DNA of 64,000 nucleotides from Lachnospiraceae bacterium (GCA_015056795.1 SVFO01000001.1:174776-238775); one strand, 5' to 3'; counted from the stretch's first letter, positions 45,565 through 56,127 are shown. The notes: generated from the letters alone by a model not told the origin. Program-made: numbers and translations.

Positions 45565-46434
45565 TTACTTAGCCAAGCCAAAATATAGCAATACTATCAT
45601 ACCCAAAACGATGCGATACCAGCCGAAAATTTTGAAGTTATGCTTCTTAATAAATGCCATCAGGAAGCGCACGATGAACAGCGAAACAAAAAAGGAAACG
45701 ATCGTGCCAATCATAATTAAGACAAGCTCAAATCCGGTAAAGGAACCGCCATCTGCCAAATACTTTACTACCTTTAAGAGACTTGCACCGAACATGACGG
45801 GAATTGCAAGGAAGAACGTAAATTCCGCTGCAACAATGCGGCTCACGCCGATGAGCAGGGCTCCCACAATGGTTGCGCCTGAGCGGGAGGTTCCCGGGAA
45901 GATGGCGGCAAGCAGCTGAAAAATACCGATGAGGAGTGCCGTCTTGAACGTAACGTCATCCAATCTACGCACCGCAGGCCTTCTGTTTTTGTTCCAGTTC
46001 TCCACAACGATAAAGGCAACACCAAACACGATCAGCGCGATGGAGACGCACACGGGATTGTAAAACAGGGCGTCAAACACGTCATCAAACAATAAGCCGA
46101 TAATGACAGCAGGCACGCAGGCAACCATGATTTTAAGCCAGAGGAATATCTTATCCAGCTTGACGTAGCCTAAGATTCCAGGTTGTGGATTTTTCTGGTT
46201 CTGCGGCAGACCAAAGGGCCAAATCTTGTTCCAAAACAGGATGACCACGGCAATAATTGCACCCAGCTGAATGACTACGTCAAATATGTCAAAGAAACCC
46301 TCGCCGGTACTCTTAAAAGGAAGGAACTCTTCCACCAGAATCAAGTGTCCCGTGCTGCTGACGGGAAGCCACTCCGTAATGCCCTCCACGATTCCGTAAA
46401 TCATTGCCTTAATGACGTCAAAAAACTTATCCAT
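45565..46434 (-). CDS. uppP: Undecaprenyl-diphosphatase UppP (BacA)
   Basis: 289 residues, eight hydrophobic segments. It has both family signatures, GIVEGITEWLPVSSTGHLILVEEF near the N-terminus and FPGTSRSGATIVGALLIG around residue 180. Recycles the lipid carrier of peptidoglycan synthesis and contributes to bacitracin tolerance. It overlaps the upstream lipase gene by 8 bases. Confidence 0.95.
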   Translation of the reverse strand: MDKFFDVIKAMIYGIVEGITEWLPVSSTGHLILVEEFLPFKSTGEGFFDIFDVVIQLGAIIAVVILFWNKIWPFGLPQNQKNPQPGILGYVKLDKIFLWLKIMVACVPAVIIGLLFDDVFDALFYNPVCVSIALIVFGVAFIVVENWNKNRRPAVRRLDDVTFKTALLIGIFQLLAAIFPGTSRSGATIVGALLIGVSRIVAAEFTFFLAIPVMFGASLLKVVKYLADGGSFTGFELVLIMIGTIVSFFVSLFIVRFLMAFIKKHNFKIFGWYRIVLGMIVLLYFGLAK

Positions 46435-47299
46435 TGTAGTCAGATTCCTTTCCCAGATACTCCATCAAGGTCTCATAATGCGCCTTGGCTTCCTCGTAAC
46501 CCGTCCGATACAGCTCCAGCAGGTTTTCCTTATTCTTTTCAATCCTTCCAACCTTGCTGGCATGCTTTGGACGAATGACATAGGCCTGACCGTTCTCAAC
46601 CTGACGGTACAGATAATCCATGGTCGCGTTATAGCTCTTGTGGCGTTCTGCCATCAATTCATATATCTTAGGATATTTTTTGTATCTGGCTTTTATGAGG
46701 GCGAGGGAAGCTTTATCCGTCGGTTTTCTGACATATCCCTCTTCCTTCGTCAGGATGACCACGTTCTTCCGATTGCCGTCCAGGATGGACTTTGCAATGG
46801 GAATGGGGTCCGCGATGCCGCCGTCAAGGTACAGCTTTCCGCCAATCTCCACGGTCCTTGCCATCAACGGGAGGGAAGCCGACGCACGAATGGCGTCAAT
46901 GTCCTGCTTCAGGTCGCGGATCCTTAGGTATTCCGGCATTCCCGTGACGATGTTGGTCACAACGGAATAAATCTTGCCCTGATACTGATGAAAGGCCTCG
47001 TGGTCAAAGGGATTCAGGTAGTCGGGGATCAAATGGTATCCGACGTCGACGTTGAAGAGGTCACCCGTTAAGATCAGGCTCCTCGCGCTGCAGTACATTT
47101 TATCCTCAAGGTAGTCCACGGAGACATCCCTGGCACGGCCTTTTTGCTTCGAGGCATAGCTGCACATGTGGCAGGCACCTGCCGAAACGCCGTACACGCT
47201 GGAGAGCATGATGTCTTTCTCCAGGAAAAAATCTAATACGCCGGCAGTGTACACGCCTTTCATGCCGCCGCCTTCCAAAACCAATCCTGCTTGGTACAT
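46427..47299 (-). CDS. Patatin-like phospholipase
   Basis: 290 residues. Oxyanion loop LEGGGMKGVYTAGVLDFFLEKDI, nucleophile elbow YGVSAGAC (Gly-x-Ser-x-Gly) and the catalytic aspartate in YLDGGIADPIP form the complete patatin Ser-Asp dyad. It belongs to the bacterial YjjU-like cytoplasmic group, acting on phospholipids or acyl esters. Co-transcribed with uppP. Confidence 0.92.
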   Translation of the reverse strand: MYQAGLVLEGGGMKGVYTAGVLDFFLEKDIMLSSVYGVSAGACHMCSYASKQKGRARDVSVDYLEDKMYCSARSLILTGDLFNVDVGYHLIPDYLNPFDHEAFHQYQGKIYSVVTNIVTGMPEYLRIRDLKQDIDAIRASASLPLMARTVEIGGKLYLDGGIADPIPIAKSILDGNRKNVVILTKEEGYVRKPTDKASLALIKARYKKYPKIYELMAERHKSYNATMDYLYRQVENGQAYVIRPKHASKVGRIEKNKENLLELYRTGYEEAKAHYETLMEYLGKESDYNG

Positions 47300-47330
47300 T
47301 TCTGTCTCCTTTTTTATTTGCTTTCACATC

Positions 47331-47392
47331 CGAGATGACCAGCTTATCCACGGGACACGCAAATTTTCCTGCGGATAGGCATGGTCATCTCG
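47331..47392 (-). terminator. Long imperfect stem-loop after the aminotransferase gene
   Basis: CGAGATGACCA/TGGTCATCTCG with inner TTATCC/GGATAG. It lies in the 170-base gap between the aminotransferase and the lipase. No T-run follows, so the role is uncertain. Confidence 0.5.
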
Positions 47393-47468
47393 AATTGATA
47401 GAGGTATTGCTTATATTCGCTCCCTATAGGAACTAGCAATACAAACTTTTATGTCTAATCGCAAACAA

Positions 47469-48659
47469 TTAATGTTTATATTCTGCTTCTACGAATTTGC
47501 GCATGGCATCTAGGGAGCGTTTTACCTTCTCGGTGGAGATGCAGTAGGCCATGCGGAAGAAGCCGGGTGCGCCAAAGTTGTCGGCGGGCACGAGGATGAG
47601 GTCATATTTTTTCGCCTTGTTGCAGAAGATGACGGCATCGGGCTCGAGCGCCTTCGGGAAGATATAGAAGGTTCCGCCGGGCTTTACAACGGTGAAGCCA
47701 AGCTCTACAAGGCAATCATAGATCAGGTTCATGTTGGTCTCATAAACGGAAAGGTCTGCCGTCTTGTCGAGCACGTCAGCCACGGCCAGCTGAATGATGG
47801 AGGGCGGGCAGTTGTGTCCGATGCCGCGGGAGATCTGGCCGCACATCACGATCATGTCCTCCGCATCCTTGCAGGCGGGATTAATGGCAACATAGCCGAT
47901 ACGCTCGCCGGGTAATGACAGGGACTTCGAGAAGGAGTAGCACATAATCGTATTGTCATAGAATTTGGACACGCAGGGTGCATCAACGCCCGCAAACACG
48001 ATCTCGCGGTAGGGCTCATCGGAGATCAGGTAGATGTCATGTCCGTATTCTTCGGATTTCTTTCTCATGAGATCGGTCAGCTTCTGGATCGTCTCCGTGG
48101 AGTACACAATGCCGGAAGGGTTATTCGGCGTGTTGATCAGTACCGCCATCACCTTGTCCGTCAGCATTTCCTCAAAGGCAGGGAAGTTGATCTGGAAGGT
48201 CTCCGTGTTGGGCGGAACCACCTTCAAAACGGCACCCGTCAGATTGACGTAGGGGCCGTATTCCGGGAAGTAAGGCGCAAAGGTAAGGATCTCATCGCCG
48301 GGCTCCGTCACCAGACGAAAGGCATGCGCCAGCGCACCTGCCGCGCCCGTTGCCATAAAGATATGCTCCTTGCGATAGGGAATGCCAAAGCGCTGCTCTA
48401 AGGATGCGGCAATTGCCTCACGAACGGAGGTGATGCCAAGGCTGGGGCTATAACCGTGAAGCTCCATGGGATCGCGGGTCGCCAGCATCTGGATCATTCT
48501 GTCCGTAAACGCCTTAGGAACGGGAACAGACGGATTGCCAAGACTATAGTCAAATACGTTTTCATACCCAATCTCCTGCCCGCGCGCCGTTGCAAACTCA
48601 GAAAGCTCACGAATCACGGACTTTTTTGAAAGCATGTCCTTATACTTTTGAACTAACAT
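47469..48659 (-). CDS. Class I/II pyridoxal-phosphate aminotransferase
   Basis: 396 residues. PLP-binding lysine in CYSFSKSLSLPGERIGYVA, substrate-binding NTPNNPSG around residue 175 and YLISDEPYREIVF, the standard fold-type I aspartate-aminotransferase layout. The substrate is likely an amino acid but cannot be fixed from sequence; aspartate or an aromatic amino acid are candidates. Confidence 0.9.
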   Translation of the reverse strand: MLVQKYKDMLSKKSVIRELSEFATARGQEIGYENVFDYSLGNPSVPVPKAFTDRMIQMLATRDPMELHGYSPSLGITSVREAIAASLEQRFGIPYRKEHIFMATGAAGALAHAFRLVTEPGDEILTFAPYFPEYGPYVNLTGAVLKVVPPNTETFQINFPAFEEMLTDKVMAVLINTPNNPSGIVYSTETIQKLTDLMRKKSEEYGHDIYLISDEPYREIVFAGVDAPCVSKFYDNTIMCYSFSKSLSLPGERIGYVAINPACKDAEDMIVMCGQISRGIGHNCPPSIIQLAVADVLDKTADLSVYETNMNLIYDCLVELGFTVVKPGGTFYIFPKALEPDAVIFCNKAKKYDLILVPADNFGAPGFFRMAYCISTEKVKRSLDAMRKFVEAEYKH

Positions 48660-48734
48660 ATGTTACCTTCCTTTCCGGACAAAAATATCCATACAAAGCT
48701 ATTTTATCCAAAAATGTCTCATATGGCAAGCATA

Positions 48735-48771
48735 AAATAAGACAGCGAGGGCAATCCCCACTGTCTTATTT
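48735..48771 (-). terminator. Terminator of the CmpB-like membrane protein gene
   Basis: AAATAAGACAG/CTGTCTTATTT stem followed by TTAT on the minus strand, immediately after the stop codon. Confidence 0.8.
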
Positions 48772-48772
48772 C

Positions 48773-49342
48773 TCACCATTTTGCGTTGCTTCCATGGATG
48801 ACGTGATAAACCAAGTCGACCAAGAAGACAGCCAGCAGCATCAGCGTCATGACAAGGTACCCCTTGGGAAGCTTCACGCGCAGCTTCTCGACCACTTTAC
48901 TAATCAGAGGATAGACGACATAGACTGCCGCCATTCCCATCAGTCCAAACTGCAGGCTTGACCGAAGCGCAATTCGTCCCTCGAAGGTCGGTCCGTATCC
49001 CGTATTGCGGTAATCCCAAAGAAAGCTTCCCATCCACCATTCCATCAAATAACTCGCCAGAAGCTCCACACCCGTCGTAAACAGGCAGACCCCCAAAAAA
49101 CACAGAAGCGGATGCTTCCTCACCTTCATCGTCACCAAGAGAATCAGTAGCCCGCCAATGCCATAAATCGGCAGACATGGTCCCCACAGAAACCCGCGGT
49201 TCGCAAAGCCTAGGTGCATCTCAAACCACACAATCGCAACCTCATACACCCAGCCCACAAACCCGAACGCCAAGAAAACCAGAAACCACCGTATGACATC
49301 ACTTTTCTTCCTGTCACGCTGCTCCATAACCTGCTTAATCAT
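48773..49342 (-). CDS. CmpB-type membrane protein (putative ABC transporter permease family)
   Basis: 189 residues, about five membrane segments. FLVFLAFGFVGWVYEVAIVWFE and FANRGFLWGPCLPIYGIGGLLILLV are the conserved blocks of the CmpB family, which is annotated as a putative ABC permease though no ATPase partner is nearby here. Function is unknown. Flanked on both sides by terminators, so probably a single-gene transcript. Confidence 0.8.
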   Translation of the reverse strand: MIKQVMEQRDRKKSDVIRWFLVFLAFGFVGWVYEVAIVWFEMHLGFANRGFLWGPCLPIYGIGGLLILLVTMKVRKHPLLCFLGVCLFTTGVELLASYLMEWWMGSFLWDYRNTGYGPTFEGRIALRSSLQFGLMGMAAVYVVYPLISKVVEKLRVKLPKGYLVMTLMLLAVFLVDLVYHVIHGSNAKW

Positions 49343-49355
49343 TCCTCCGATTCAA

Positions 49356-49386
49356 ACAATGCCCCCTTCTCACGGAAGGAGGCATT
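49356..49386 (-). terminator. Terminator of the transglutaminase-like lipoprotein gene
   Basis: CAATGCCCCCTTC/GGAAGGAGGCATTG stem, then TTTGAATC on the minus strand. Confidence 0.75.
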
Positions 49387-49416
49387 GCGTACGCACAGCC
49401 GATTTCTCAGAACAGA

Positions 49417-51276
49417 TTACTTTAATTTCGAGAACGTATAAACATTCCCATAGTAATCATACATCAGGAAGTTCCCCTGGTCATATTGCAGGAACAGGCA
49501 TCCTCCATTTTCCGAATATAAATACAAATAATACCCGTCAAAGATATAGTAGAAATTCAGCGTGGAGCCGTTCTCATAGATCGTGCCAGTACCATTCGCC
49601 TTGAGGTCGAACATGGACAGCTGCTTGTAATAGTCCTTGCCATAGTATTTTTCCAGGGTTGCCTGGTCATATTGATTATACTTTGACACATAATAGGAGC
49701 CTGCAATCTGTTTGTAATCCGTGCCGCCGATCAGGTCATGAATGTCTCCGCTGCCACCGTCCCATATGTCATCCTCATCATCCCAGTCGTCATCATCCAC
49801 TTCCGTCGTACTGCCTCCGCCAGAGGTCAGGGACCCGTCCGCCTCAGGCAATAGCACCGTATACTTAACTACAAAATCAGATCCCGTCTCAGGCTTTACA
49901 TGCTGGCGCCAGCGCTGCGAGTCGCCAATAATGCAGAACCTAACCCTGCCGTCACGGCTGGTGTAATACAGACTCTCAGGAACCTGATAATTTTCGATCT
50001 GCTTCGTGGTAAGCTGGAACATGTAATGATAAAGCCGATCCATGTAAACATTATCATTCACCATCTCCAGATAATACTCATAGCCATTTGTGGACTTATC
50101 CATTTGATTTCTAACCATGTCAGGAAAATAGGTAAAATCATCCCAACAGGTGTCCACCTCATACCAGCGACCATCCATTCTTACAATGTTCCATGCGTGT
50201 AGGCCCATCTGCCCATCCGCACCGGCATTGCTCACGGGACCAACCACAACCGCCGCGGTCACGCCGAGCTGCTGCAGCAGGTAAACATAAGCCTGTGCAT
50301 AGCCATCACATACACACCAATGCTCATTACCACGGGAATTTCGCACCAAAGGTCCAAACGCCGTGTGGGCAAAATCAAGAAGGCCATCCTGAAGCACGGG
50401 ATCATCATAGGTCACCCAATCGATCAGCTTGTCATGGACCTGCAGGGCAATCTTCTCCTCGCTGACATTTGTGTTAATGCCAGAAAGGAATTCATTCACC
50501 GACTTATTAAAAGCCGCCACGTCCTTCTCAAAGGTATCGTAAGTCTTTATAAAGCCTGAATAAATGGTTGTCTTGCCGTTCTTCTGGTCTCCGACGCCAA
50601 AACCAACCTCCACAGTACCGTTCCATACATTCATCCACCAAAGCTCCGGGTGGTCATAGACTAACGCCAACATCGGCGTATACAGCTCCGCTAAGATTTC
50701 TTCAGAATTAATGTCAACGGAGGTCTGGAAGGACACGATGTTTTCCTGCGTCGTCGGATCCTGCGCCAAGAGATAATAGGCATCATAGATCGCCTGTTGC
50801 TCCTTCGTCAATTTGCCATAGACAAAATATTCCTTGGCATTATTAACGATCTGAGCATCCACGCTGCGCTTGTAATCGCGCATGGAACGGTTTGCCTTCG
50901 CGATCTGCTCCGCCGTATATATCTCCGGCTCCTTGACCTCGATTGTCGGCAAGTCACCCATCGGCTTCTCACTAACAAAGGTCAGCTTTTCACCCTTGAA
51001 GGTCTCTGCCGTTGCGGCAAAATTGACAATCACCTCATTCAAATTTGCCTTTAAATCCATCTGACCCGGCAGGCCGACCTCTTCGCCAGCTTTTGATGCC
51101 TCCTTAGAAGCGTCCACCGAAGCATCCTGTGAGGATTGTGATGCCTGACTCTCAACCCCCGCACTGCTTCCCGCCTCCTTCTGACCTCCGGGAGACGCAC
51201 ACGATGACAAGAACATGGAAAATGCCAGAACATAAGCTAATAGCATGAAGAAGCTTTTCTTCCTCTTCATTTTCAT
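49417..51276 (-). CDS. Lipoprotein with transglutaminase-like domain
   Basis: About 619 residues. Lipoprotein signal (MKMKRKKSFFMLLAYVLAFSMFLSSCASP), a Ser/Ala-rich linker, then a large domain with the transglutaminase triad: Cys in RGNEHWCVCDGYAQAYVYLLQQLG, His in MGLHAWNIVRMDGRWYEVD and Asp in the last segment (TCWDD). A Ser/Gly/Asp-rich hinge leads to a small beta-rich C-terminal domain (YYVSKYNQYDQATLEKYYGKDYYKQLSMFDLKANGTG...). Likely an exported protease or cell-wall peptide-modifying enzyme. Start ATG 51276 has AGAGGGG close by. Confidence 0.85.
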   Translation of the reverse strand: MKMKRKKSFFMLLAYVLAFSMFLSSCASPGGQKEAGSSAGVESQASQSSQDASVDASKEASKAGEEVGLPGQMDLKANLNEVIVNFAATAETFKGEKLTFVSEKPMGDLPTIEVKEPEIYTAEQIAKANRSMRDYKRSVDAQIVNNAKEYFVYGKLTKEQQAIYDAYYLLAQDPTTQENIVSFQTSVDINSEEILAELYTPMLALVYDHPELWWMNVWNGTVEVGFGVGDQKNGKTTIYSGFIKTYDTFEKDVAAFNKSVNEFLSGINTNVSEEKIALQVHDKLIDWVTYDDPVLQDGLLDFAHTAFGPLVRNSRGNEHWCVCDGYAQAYVYLLQQLGVTAAVVVGPVSNAGADGQMGLHAWNIVRMDGRWYEVDTCWDDFTYFPDMVRNQMDKSTNGYEYYLEMVNDNVYMDRLYHYMFQLTTKQIENYQVPESLYYTSRDGRVRFCIIGDSQRWRQHVKPETGSDFVVKYTVLLPEADGSLTSGGGSTTEVDDDDWDDEDDIWDGGSGDIHDLIGGTDYKQIAGSYYVSKYNQYDQATLEKYYGKDYYKQLSMFDLKANGTGTIYENGSTLNFYYIFDGYYLYLYSENGGCLFLQYDQGNFLMYDYYGNVYTFSKLK

Positions 51277-51296
51277 CACCCCTCTTTCTTAATTGG

Positions 51297-51311
51297 AATC
51301 GCTTCGCGATA
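51297..51311. repeat. Small dispersed palindrome (copy 5 of 5)
   Basis: AATCGCTTCGCGATA upstream of the transglutaminase-like lipoprotein gene. Confidence 0.65.
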
Positions 51312-51366
51312 GGATTGCTTTTTGACAGTTTTCTGACAATTTATGAGTTATTATGAAATTATTCTA

Positions 51367-54300
51367 TCATTTTTTATTCTCATCGTCAACCACATCTAGC
51401 AAATATGGCCAATGATAAGCTATGGCATAGGCATAAGCCGCCGACCCCTCCTTGCAACATAGAATCGGCCGACCTCCATTCAAATTCCCCTCTGAAGCAT
51501 GATCACAGAAGGCATTGCGCCCAATGACGTCAACGCTGTCAGGAATGGTGATCATCGTAATATATTCGCAATCATAAAGCGCATACGACGCAATTTCGTG
51601 AATCCCCTCAGGAATGGTAATCTCTCCCGTCCGTCCCGTGGGACACGCAAACAACCGTCTTCCCGCCTTGTCCGTGAGGAACCCGTCCGTTACGGCATAC
51701 TGCCTATTATCCGAAGCCACGACAAATTTCGAAATGGACAGGCCGCCAAAGGCATTCTCGCCAATATGACTAAGCGTCCTTCCAATCACCATCTCCTTCA
51801 TGACCTTGCTACGGATGCCAGGCGCATCTGATGCAAAGACCTGATCCCCCAGCGAATACAGGCTATCCGGCAGGGACACGGAAATAACGGAGGTCTGATA
51901 AAAGGCACAATCCCCGATCTCCACCAGACCCTCCGCGAATGAGATGTCCCAAAGACTCTGGCAATAGGCAAACGCATAAGGCTCGACAGCCTGCGGCGCT
52001 CCCACTACCCTCTCCAGCCTATACGCTCCAAAGAATGCAGCAATGCCAATCCGCGTACAGCTCTTCGGGAGCTCTAACTGCTTCAGGTCCGTGTAAACAA
52101 AGGAATACGATCCAATATTCTGTAGTCCCTCGGGCATCGTGATCGCCTGAAGCTGCGTACAATAAGCAAACGCATACCGCGCGATCAGCGTGACGGACGA
52201 AGGAAGCACTACCTCCGTCACTGGAAGTCCGCTGAAAGCGTAGGTTCCAATGACCTCCGTCCCGTCTGGAATCGTAACCTTGCCGTCCGCGCCTGGAAGT
52301 CTTCCCGCCAGCAAAAACCGTCCATTTGCGGCATAGAGCATGCCATCGCGCACGGTATAATCCGAATGATCCCCTTCCATGCGGAACTCCGATACTGCAA
52401 TCCCCATGAATGCGCCAGGCGCAATCCTCTGAATGCCAGAGGGAATTGTCACACCACCGCTAAAGTCACATCCGCTCCCCAGTGCCTCCGCGCCAAGGTC
52501 CAAAAGTCCCTTCGGAAGCTCCGTAAAGGGCACGCTGCAATAGGCAAACGCCTGATCCCCGATCACCCTGACACTCTCTGGCAGCTCACATTCGAACTCT
52601 CCAAAATACTCAAACGCATGTGCCGCAATGGTCTCCGTCGTCTTCGGGAGCACGACGCGCTTAACTGTCTTCGGAACAAGTGCGCCTACCAGCCCCTTCA
52701 TGCCATTTCCGATCTGCGCAACTGGTCTCCCCGCAACCTCCTCAGGGATCACCAGTTCCTCATCCGTACCCTCATAATGCACCAAAATCGCCTTTTTCGT
52801 GGTAAGCTGATAGGTCAGCTCCCCCTTAGGCGTGCTCTTTGTCAGTTCTCGCTCTATGGGATCCCATTCATAGGAAATGCTAACCTCCTGATCCAGCGCG
52901 TAGCTCTCTGCCGCCGATCCAGGATTGCAATGCAAAACGATGTCCCAAAGGAAGGTTGTCCTTCCCGTAAAGCGCATCACGCTGTCAGGTATGTATACAT
53001 GATAGGGTGGATTCTCCACATATTTTCCATCCTGACCGATCTGCTCTAAAATACCAAAGTCGAATACCTTAACGCCCTCTGGAACCAAGAAGGTATTTTG
53101 ACCATTCGCCGCGAACTCCAAAATGGCATCGCCCGCCTTATTCAAAAGCGCGCCATCCTTTGCAGTATACGAAGCATTCTCCTCGTCGACGATAAATTTG
53201 CGCTCAACGAACCCTACAAACGCCTCGCGCCCAATATAAGAAACATTCTTTCCCAGCCAAATCTCATGAACGCCCTTCGCCGCCTGCGACAAATTCAAAT
53301 TATTCCAGCCCGCATAAAAGGCATAATGCCCGATGCTCGTTAGGCTCTCAGGGAAGGCAGGAACGCGCAGTTTGACCGCCCCATAAAATGCATAATTTTC
53401 AATGGTCTCCAGCCCCTCTGGCAGGACCACCTCACTTAGCCTCGAGCAGGAGAAGCAATCTGACGCAATCTTCTTCGTCCCCTTGCTGATCGTAAAGCTT
53501 CCCGTTTTCCGCGCGGGAACGGCAAGCAGCGTCTTTCCGCTCTTAGTATACAGCGCCCCATCCATAATCTTGTAATAAGAATTCACGCTGGAAAGCGCAA
53601 TCTCCTCCAGACTCTCACAGCACGCAAACACGCCGCTTCCAATGGTGTTGACGCTCGTGGGAAGCGTCACTTTGTTTAGCCCGCTGCACTCAGCAAAGAC
53701 ATACGCTCCCATGGTGCGGATGACAGAAGGAAGCTTGACCTCCTTTAGGCCAATGCAATGATAAAAAGCCTTGGCGCCGATGACGTCCACGACAGAAGGA
53801 AGCTCTAAGGCTTCCAGTGACACACAGTTCTGGAAGGCTCCCGAACCAATTCTCTGTAACCGATTCGGGAAGCGAATGCTCCTGAGCGGTAATGCATCAG
53901 CGCCCTGTACCATAGTCAAATCAGAAAAGGCATACGGCGCAATCTCCGTAACATACTTATCCTGCACGCGGTTAGGGAGCTCCAGGTGCTCGTCCGTTCC
54001 CGCATAGGACAGGAGCGTTGCATGATCCTTGTAAATCTGATAGACCAATTCTCCCCGCTCCGTCAGCTCCCGATAAATCTCATAGCTTCTTGTGGGTTCA
54101 ATTTTCACGGGCTCCGTGACATACAGCTGTCCGCCCGCATCCTCCAGCGTCACGACATAATATAACTCCTCCGACAGCTGGGAGGCAGATTTTAGTGAAA
54201 ATCCAAACCGATCCTCCAGCGTTTGCATGCCAGAGCGATTATCGGAGGACTGCCGCCACTCCTCATAGGGCAGGAAATCGCCATCCGCATCCCAAGAAGG

Positions 54301-56127
54301 AATCCTCGGCGAATAGTAATAAAAAATCGAATCATAATGTGAGACGTCGATGGACTCCTTGCCAGCGCCCTCGGCATCCTCCGAGACACTGTTGATCGCC
54401 TTGACCGTCAGCGAATCGCCCTTTGTGCTCCCCTGCAGAATCACCGTGACGTCCTCATAGCAGACTGCAGGCCTCTGGTAAATGGACTCGCCGCTACTAA
54501 GTAGCCTCGTGCGAGCCGTGTGATAGATTCTTCTCTTCGCCGAATCCTCTGCCAGCGTCGTGGGCCAAAGCAGCTGCGTCCCACTCGTCTCCAGCGTCAC
54601 AAGCTTCGGATCCCTTGAAAGTCGAATCACGCCGTCCTCATCGGGATACGCCGCGATGCGATCCATCGCCGTCCAAAACTCTCCACTCTCCTCACGGACT
54701 AAGATCGAAGCACTGACATTCACGGCAGCCGCCACCTGCTCCTCCGTCAAGGGCAGCACATACGCCTTGCCCTTTTCATCCAGTGCCAGCTCCGCCAGCG
54801 TAAACTCCTGCCGTTCGCTGCTCAGCCAGGATCTTCCGACACTCTTGATAAAATCGCCATATTCCCGATTCAGGCCCAGCTTCTCATAGGTTTCCCGCAT
54901 CTCATGATACTGGCCGCGATTGTTGGCAGGATAATAAAAGGTCACGCCGCTCGCACCCTCTACGTTGGAATAGTTCTTTACCACGAATTTCTTGAGGGCC
55001 GCCAGCATTTCCTTTCCCTCGGTCTCCGACCGCTTTTTGAATTCCTCGGCAAAGCTCCCCATGTCAACAAGGTCATAATAAAACTGCGTTCCATCCTCGG
55101 CACGCCCCGTGATGCCAAAGCTCTTTGCCTTGGCGCGCGTTGCAAACAGCTCCTGCGCCTGTCCACGCTCAACATCCTTCGTCATCACAAGCGCCGCGTT
55201 TGCCAGCACCACCTGCACGTTACGAATTTCCGAAAGCTTCGTCACGGAAAGGGTTACGTCAGGATTAAAATACTGCGTTTTATTTGCCTTATAATAGTTC
55301 TCAAATGCCTGAACAATCGCCGTCGTAACCTTCACGGGATCCTTCGACTTTTGATTCAATGCCTTCAAAAAATGATAGTCCCAGCCGTCTCCTGGCTCCA
55401 GCTCCTCGGAACCAACGTAATATTCCGCATAGGGTTCCCAAACCGCCATGGTCTCAAGATTTCCCATCAGGCAGGCATCAAAGCCCACAAAATCCAGCTT
55501 CCTGCTCCCTGAAAAAACCGTTCTCTCCATCGCCAGCTGCATCTCGGACAAAAGCAGCCCGTCCCCCTGAAACAGCTCATCCGCGCCATATCCCCAAAGC
55601 GGTCCGCCGCCGTGATCCCACAGGATCAGACCATAATGCTCTGCAGGATACTTCTCCGTACAAAAATTGACGAAGGCCGCCAGTGTCTCAAACGCCCCCA
55701 TGTCCGCGTTTTTCGCCGTACCGGCAACAACGCGGTTCTCTCCCTGCCTGCTCATGTCAATGACGCAGTTCCTGTCGCAGGGCACGTCGGAAAACCATCT
55801 TGCGCTGCCGCCCGTATAAAGAATCAGATTTGTGCTCTCAAAATCAAGACCCGACTCTTCCATCTCCTCGATGTCCGCACTGGCACTGCCAAGCTTACTC
55901 TCCAGGTTGGAACCGATCATATAGACCATCAGAGTATACTCCTTTGCCTCCTGCACGGGAAGCTCCCCCTGAATGACCTCATCACCAGACGTAAACTCCT
56001 GATTTTTCCGCGCAAGCATCCTGGCATATGACCCATCTTCCCCCTCCGCCGCCATCGCGTGAAGCAGAGGAAAGGCCAATGTCAGGATGAGCACGTATAA
56101 TATCCACCTACCCCTCAACCTTCTCAT
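51367..56127 (-). CDS. Secreted clostripain-family peptidase fused to BspA-type leucine-rich repeats
   Basis: 1586 residues. Signal peptide (RWILYVLILTLAFPLLHAMAAEG), then a C11 cysteine peptidase domain with the catalytic His172 in LILWDHGGGPLWGYG and Cys219 in FDACLMGNLE. A beta-rich middle follows (from about 480), and from about residue 700 to the end at least 25 LRR_5 (BspA) repeats, with consensus like LPxxVxxIGxxAFxxCxxLxxI. Clostripain-type enzymes cut after Arg/Lys and are secreted as proenzymes; the LRR part suggests host-surface or matrix binding. The start overlaps the MATE gene by 20 bases. Confidence 0.85.
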   Translation of the reverse strand: MRRLRGRWILYVLILTLAFPLLHAMAAEGEDGSYARMLARKNQEFTSGDEVIQGELPVQEAKEYTLMVYMIGSNLESKLGSASADIEEMEESGLDFESTNLILYTGGSARWFSDVPCDRNCVIDMSRQGENRVVAGTAKNADMGAFETLAAFVNFCTEKYPAEHYGLILWDHGGGPLWGYGADELFQGDGLLLSEMQLAMERTVFSGSRKLDFVGFDACLMGNLETMAVWEPYAEYYVGSEELEPGDGWDYHFLKALNQKSKDPVKVTTAIVQAFENYYKANKTQYFNPDVTLSVTKLSEIRNVQVVLANAALVMTKDVERGQAQELFATRAKAKSFGITGRAEDGTQFYYDLVDMGSFAEEFKKRSETEGKEMLAALKKFVVKNYSNVEGASGVTFYYPANNRGQYHEMRETYEKLGLNREYGDFIKSVGRSWLSSERQEFTLAELALDEKGKAYVLPLTEEQVAAAVNVSASILVREESGEFWTAMDRIAAYPDEDGVIRLSRDPKLVTLETSGTQLLWPTTLAEDSAKRRIYHTARTRLLSSGESIYQRPAVCYEDVTVILQGSTKGDSLTVKAINSVSEDAEGAGKESIDVSHYDSIFYYYSPRIPSWDADGDFLPYEEWRQSSDNRSGMQTLEDRFGFSLKSASQLSEELYYVVTLEDAGGQLYVTEPVKIEPTRSYEIYRELTERGELVYQIYKDHATLLSYAGTDEHLELPNRVQDKYVTEIAPYAFSDLTMVQGADALPLRSIRFPNRLQRIGSGAFQNCVSLEALELPSVVDVIGAKAFYHCIGLKEVKLPSVIRTMGAYVFAECSGLNKVTLPTSVNTIGSGVFACCESLEEIALSSVNSYYKIMDGALYTKSGKTLLAVPARKTGSFTISKGTKKIASDCFSCSRLSEVVLPEGLETIENYAFYGAVKLRVPAFPESLTSIGHYAFYAGWNNLNLSQAAKGVHEIWLGKNVSYIGREAFVGFVERKFIVDEENASYTAKDGALLNKAGDAILEFAANGQNTFLVPEGVKVFDFGILEQIGQDGKYVENPPYHVYIPDSVMRFTGRTTFLWDIVLHCNPGSAAESYALDQEVSISYEWDPIERELTKSTPKGELTYQLTTKKAILVHYEGTDEELVIPEEVAGRPVAQIGNGMKGLVGALVPKTVKRVVLPKTTETIAAHAFEYFGEFECELPESVRVIGDQAFAYCSVPFTELPKGLLDLGAEALGSGCDFSGGVTIPSGIQRIAPGAFMGIAVSEFRMEGDHSDYTVRDGMLYAANGRFLLAGRLPGADGKVTIPDGTEVIGTYAFSGLPVTEVVLPSSVTLIARYAFAYCTQLQAITMPEGLQNIGSYSFVYTDLKQLELPKSCTRIGIAAFFGAYRLERVVGAPQAVEPYAFAYCQSLWDISFAEGLVEIGDCAFYQTSVISVSLPDSLYSLGDQVFASDAPGIRSKVMKEMVIGRTLSHIGENAFGGLSISKFVVASDNRQYAVTDGFLTDKAGRRLFACPTGRTGEITIPEGIHEIASYALYDCEYITMITIPDSVDVIGRNAFCDHASEGNLNGGRPILCCKEGSAAYAYAIAYHWPYLLDVVDDENKK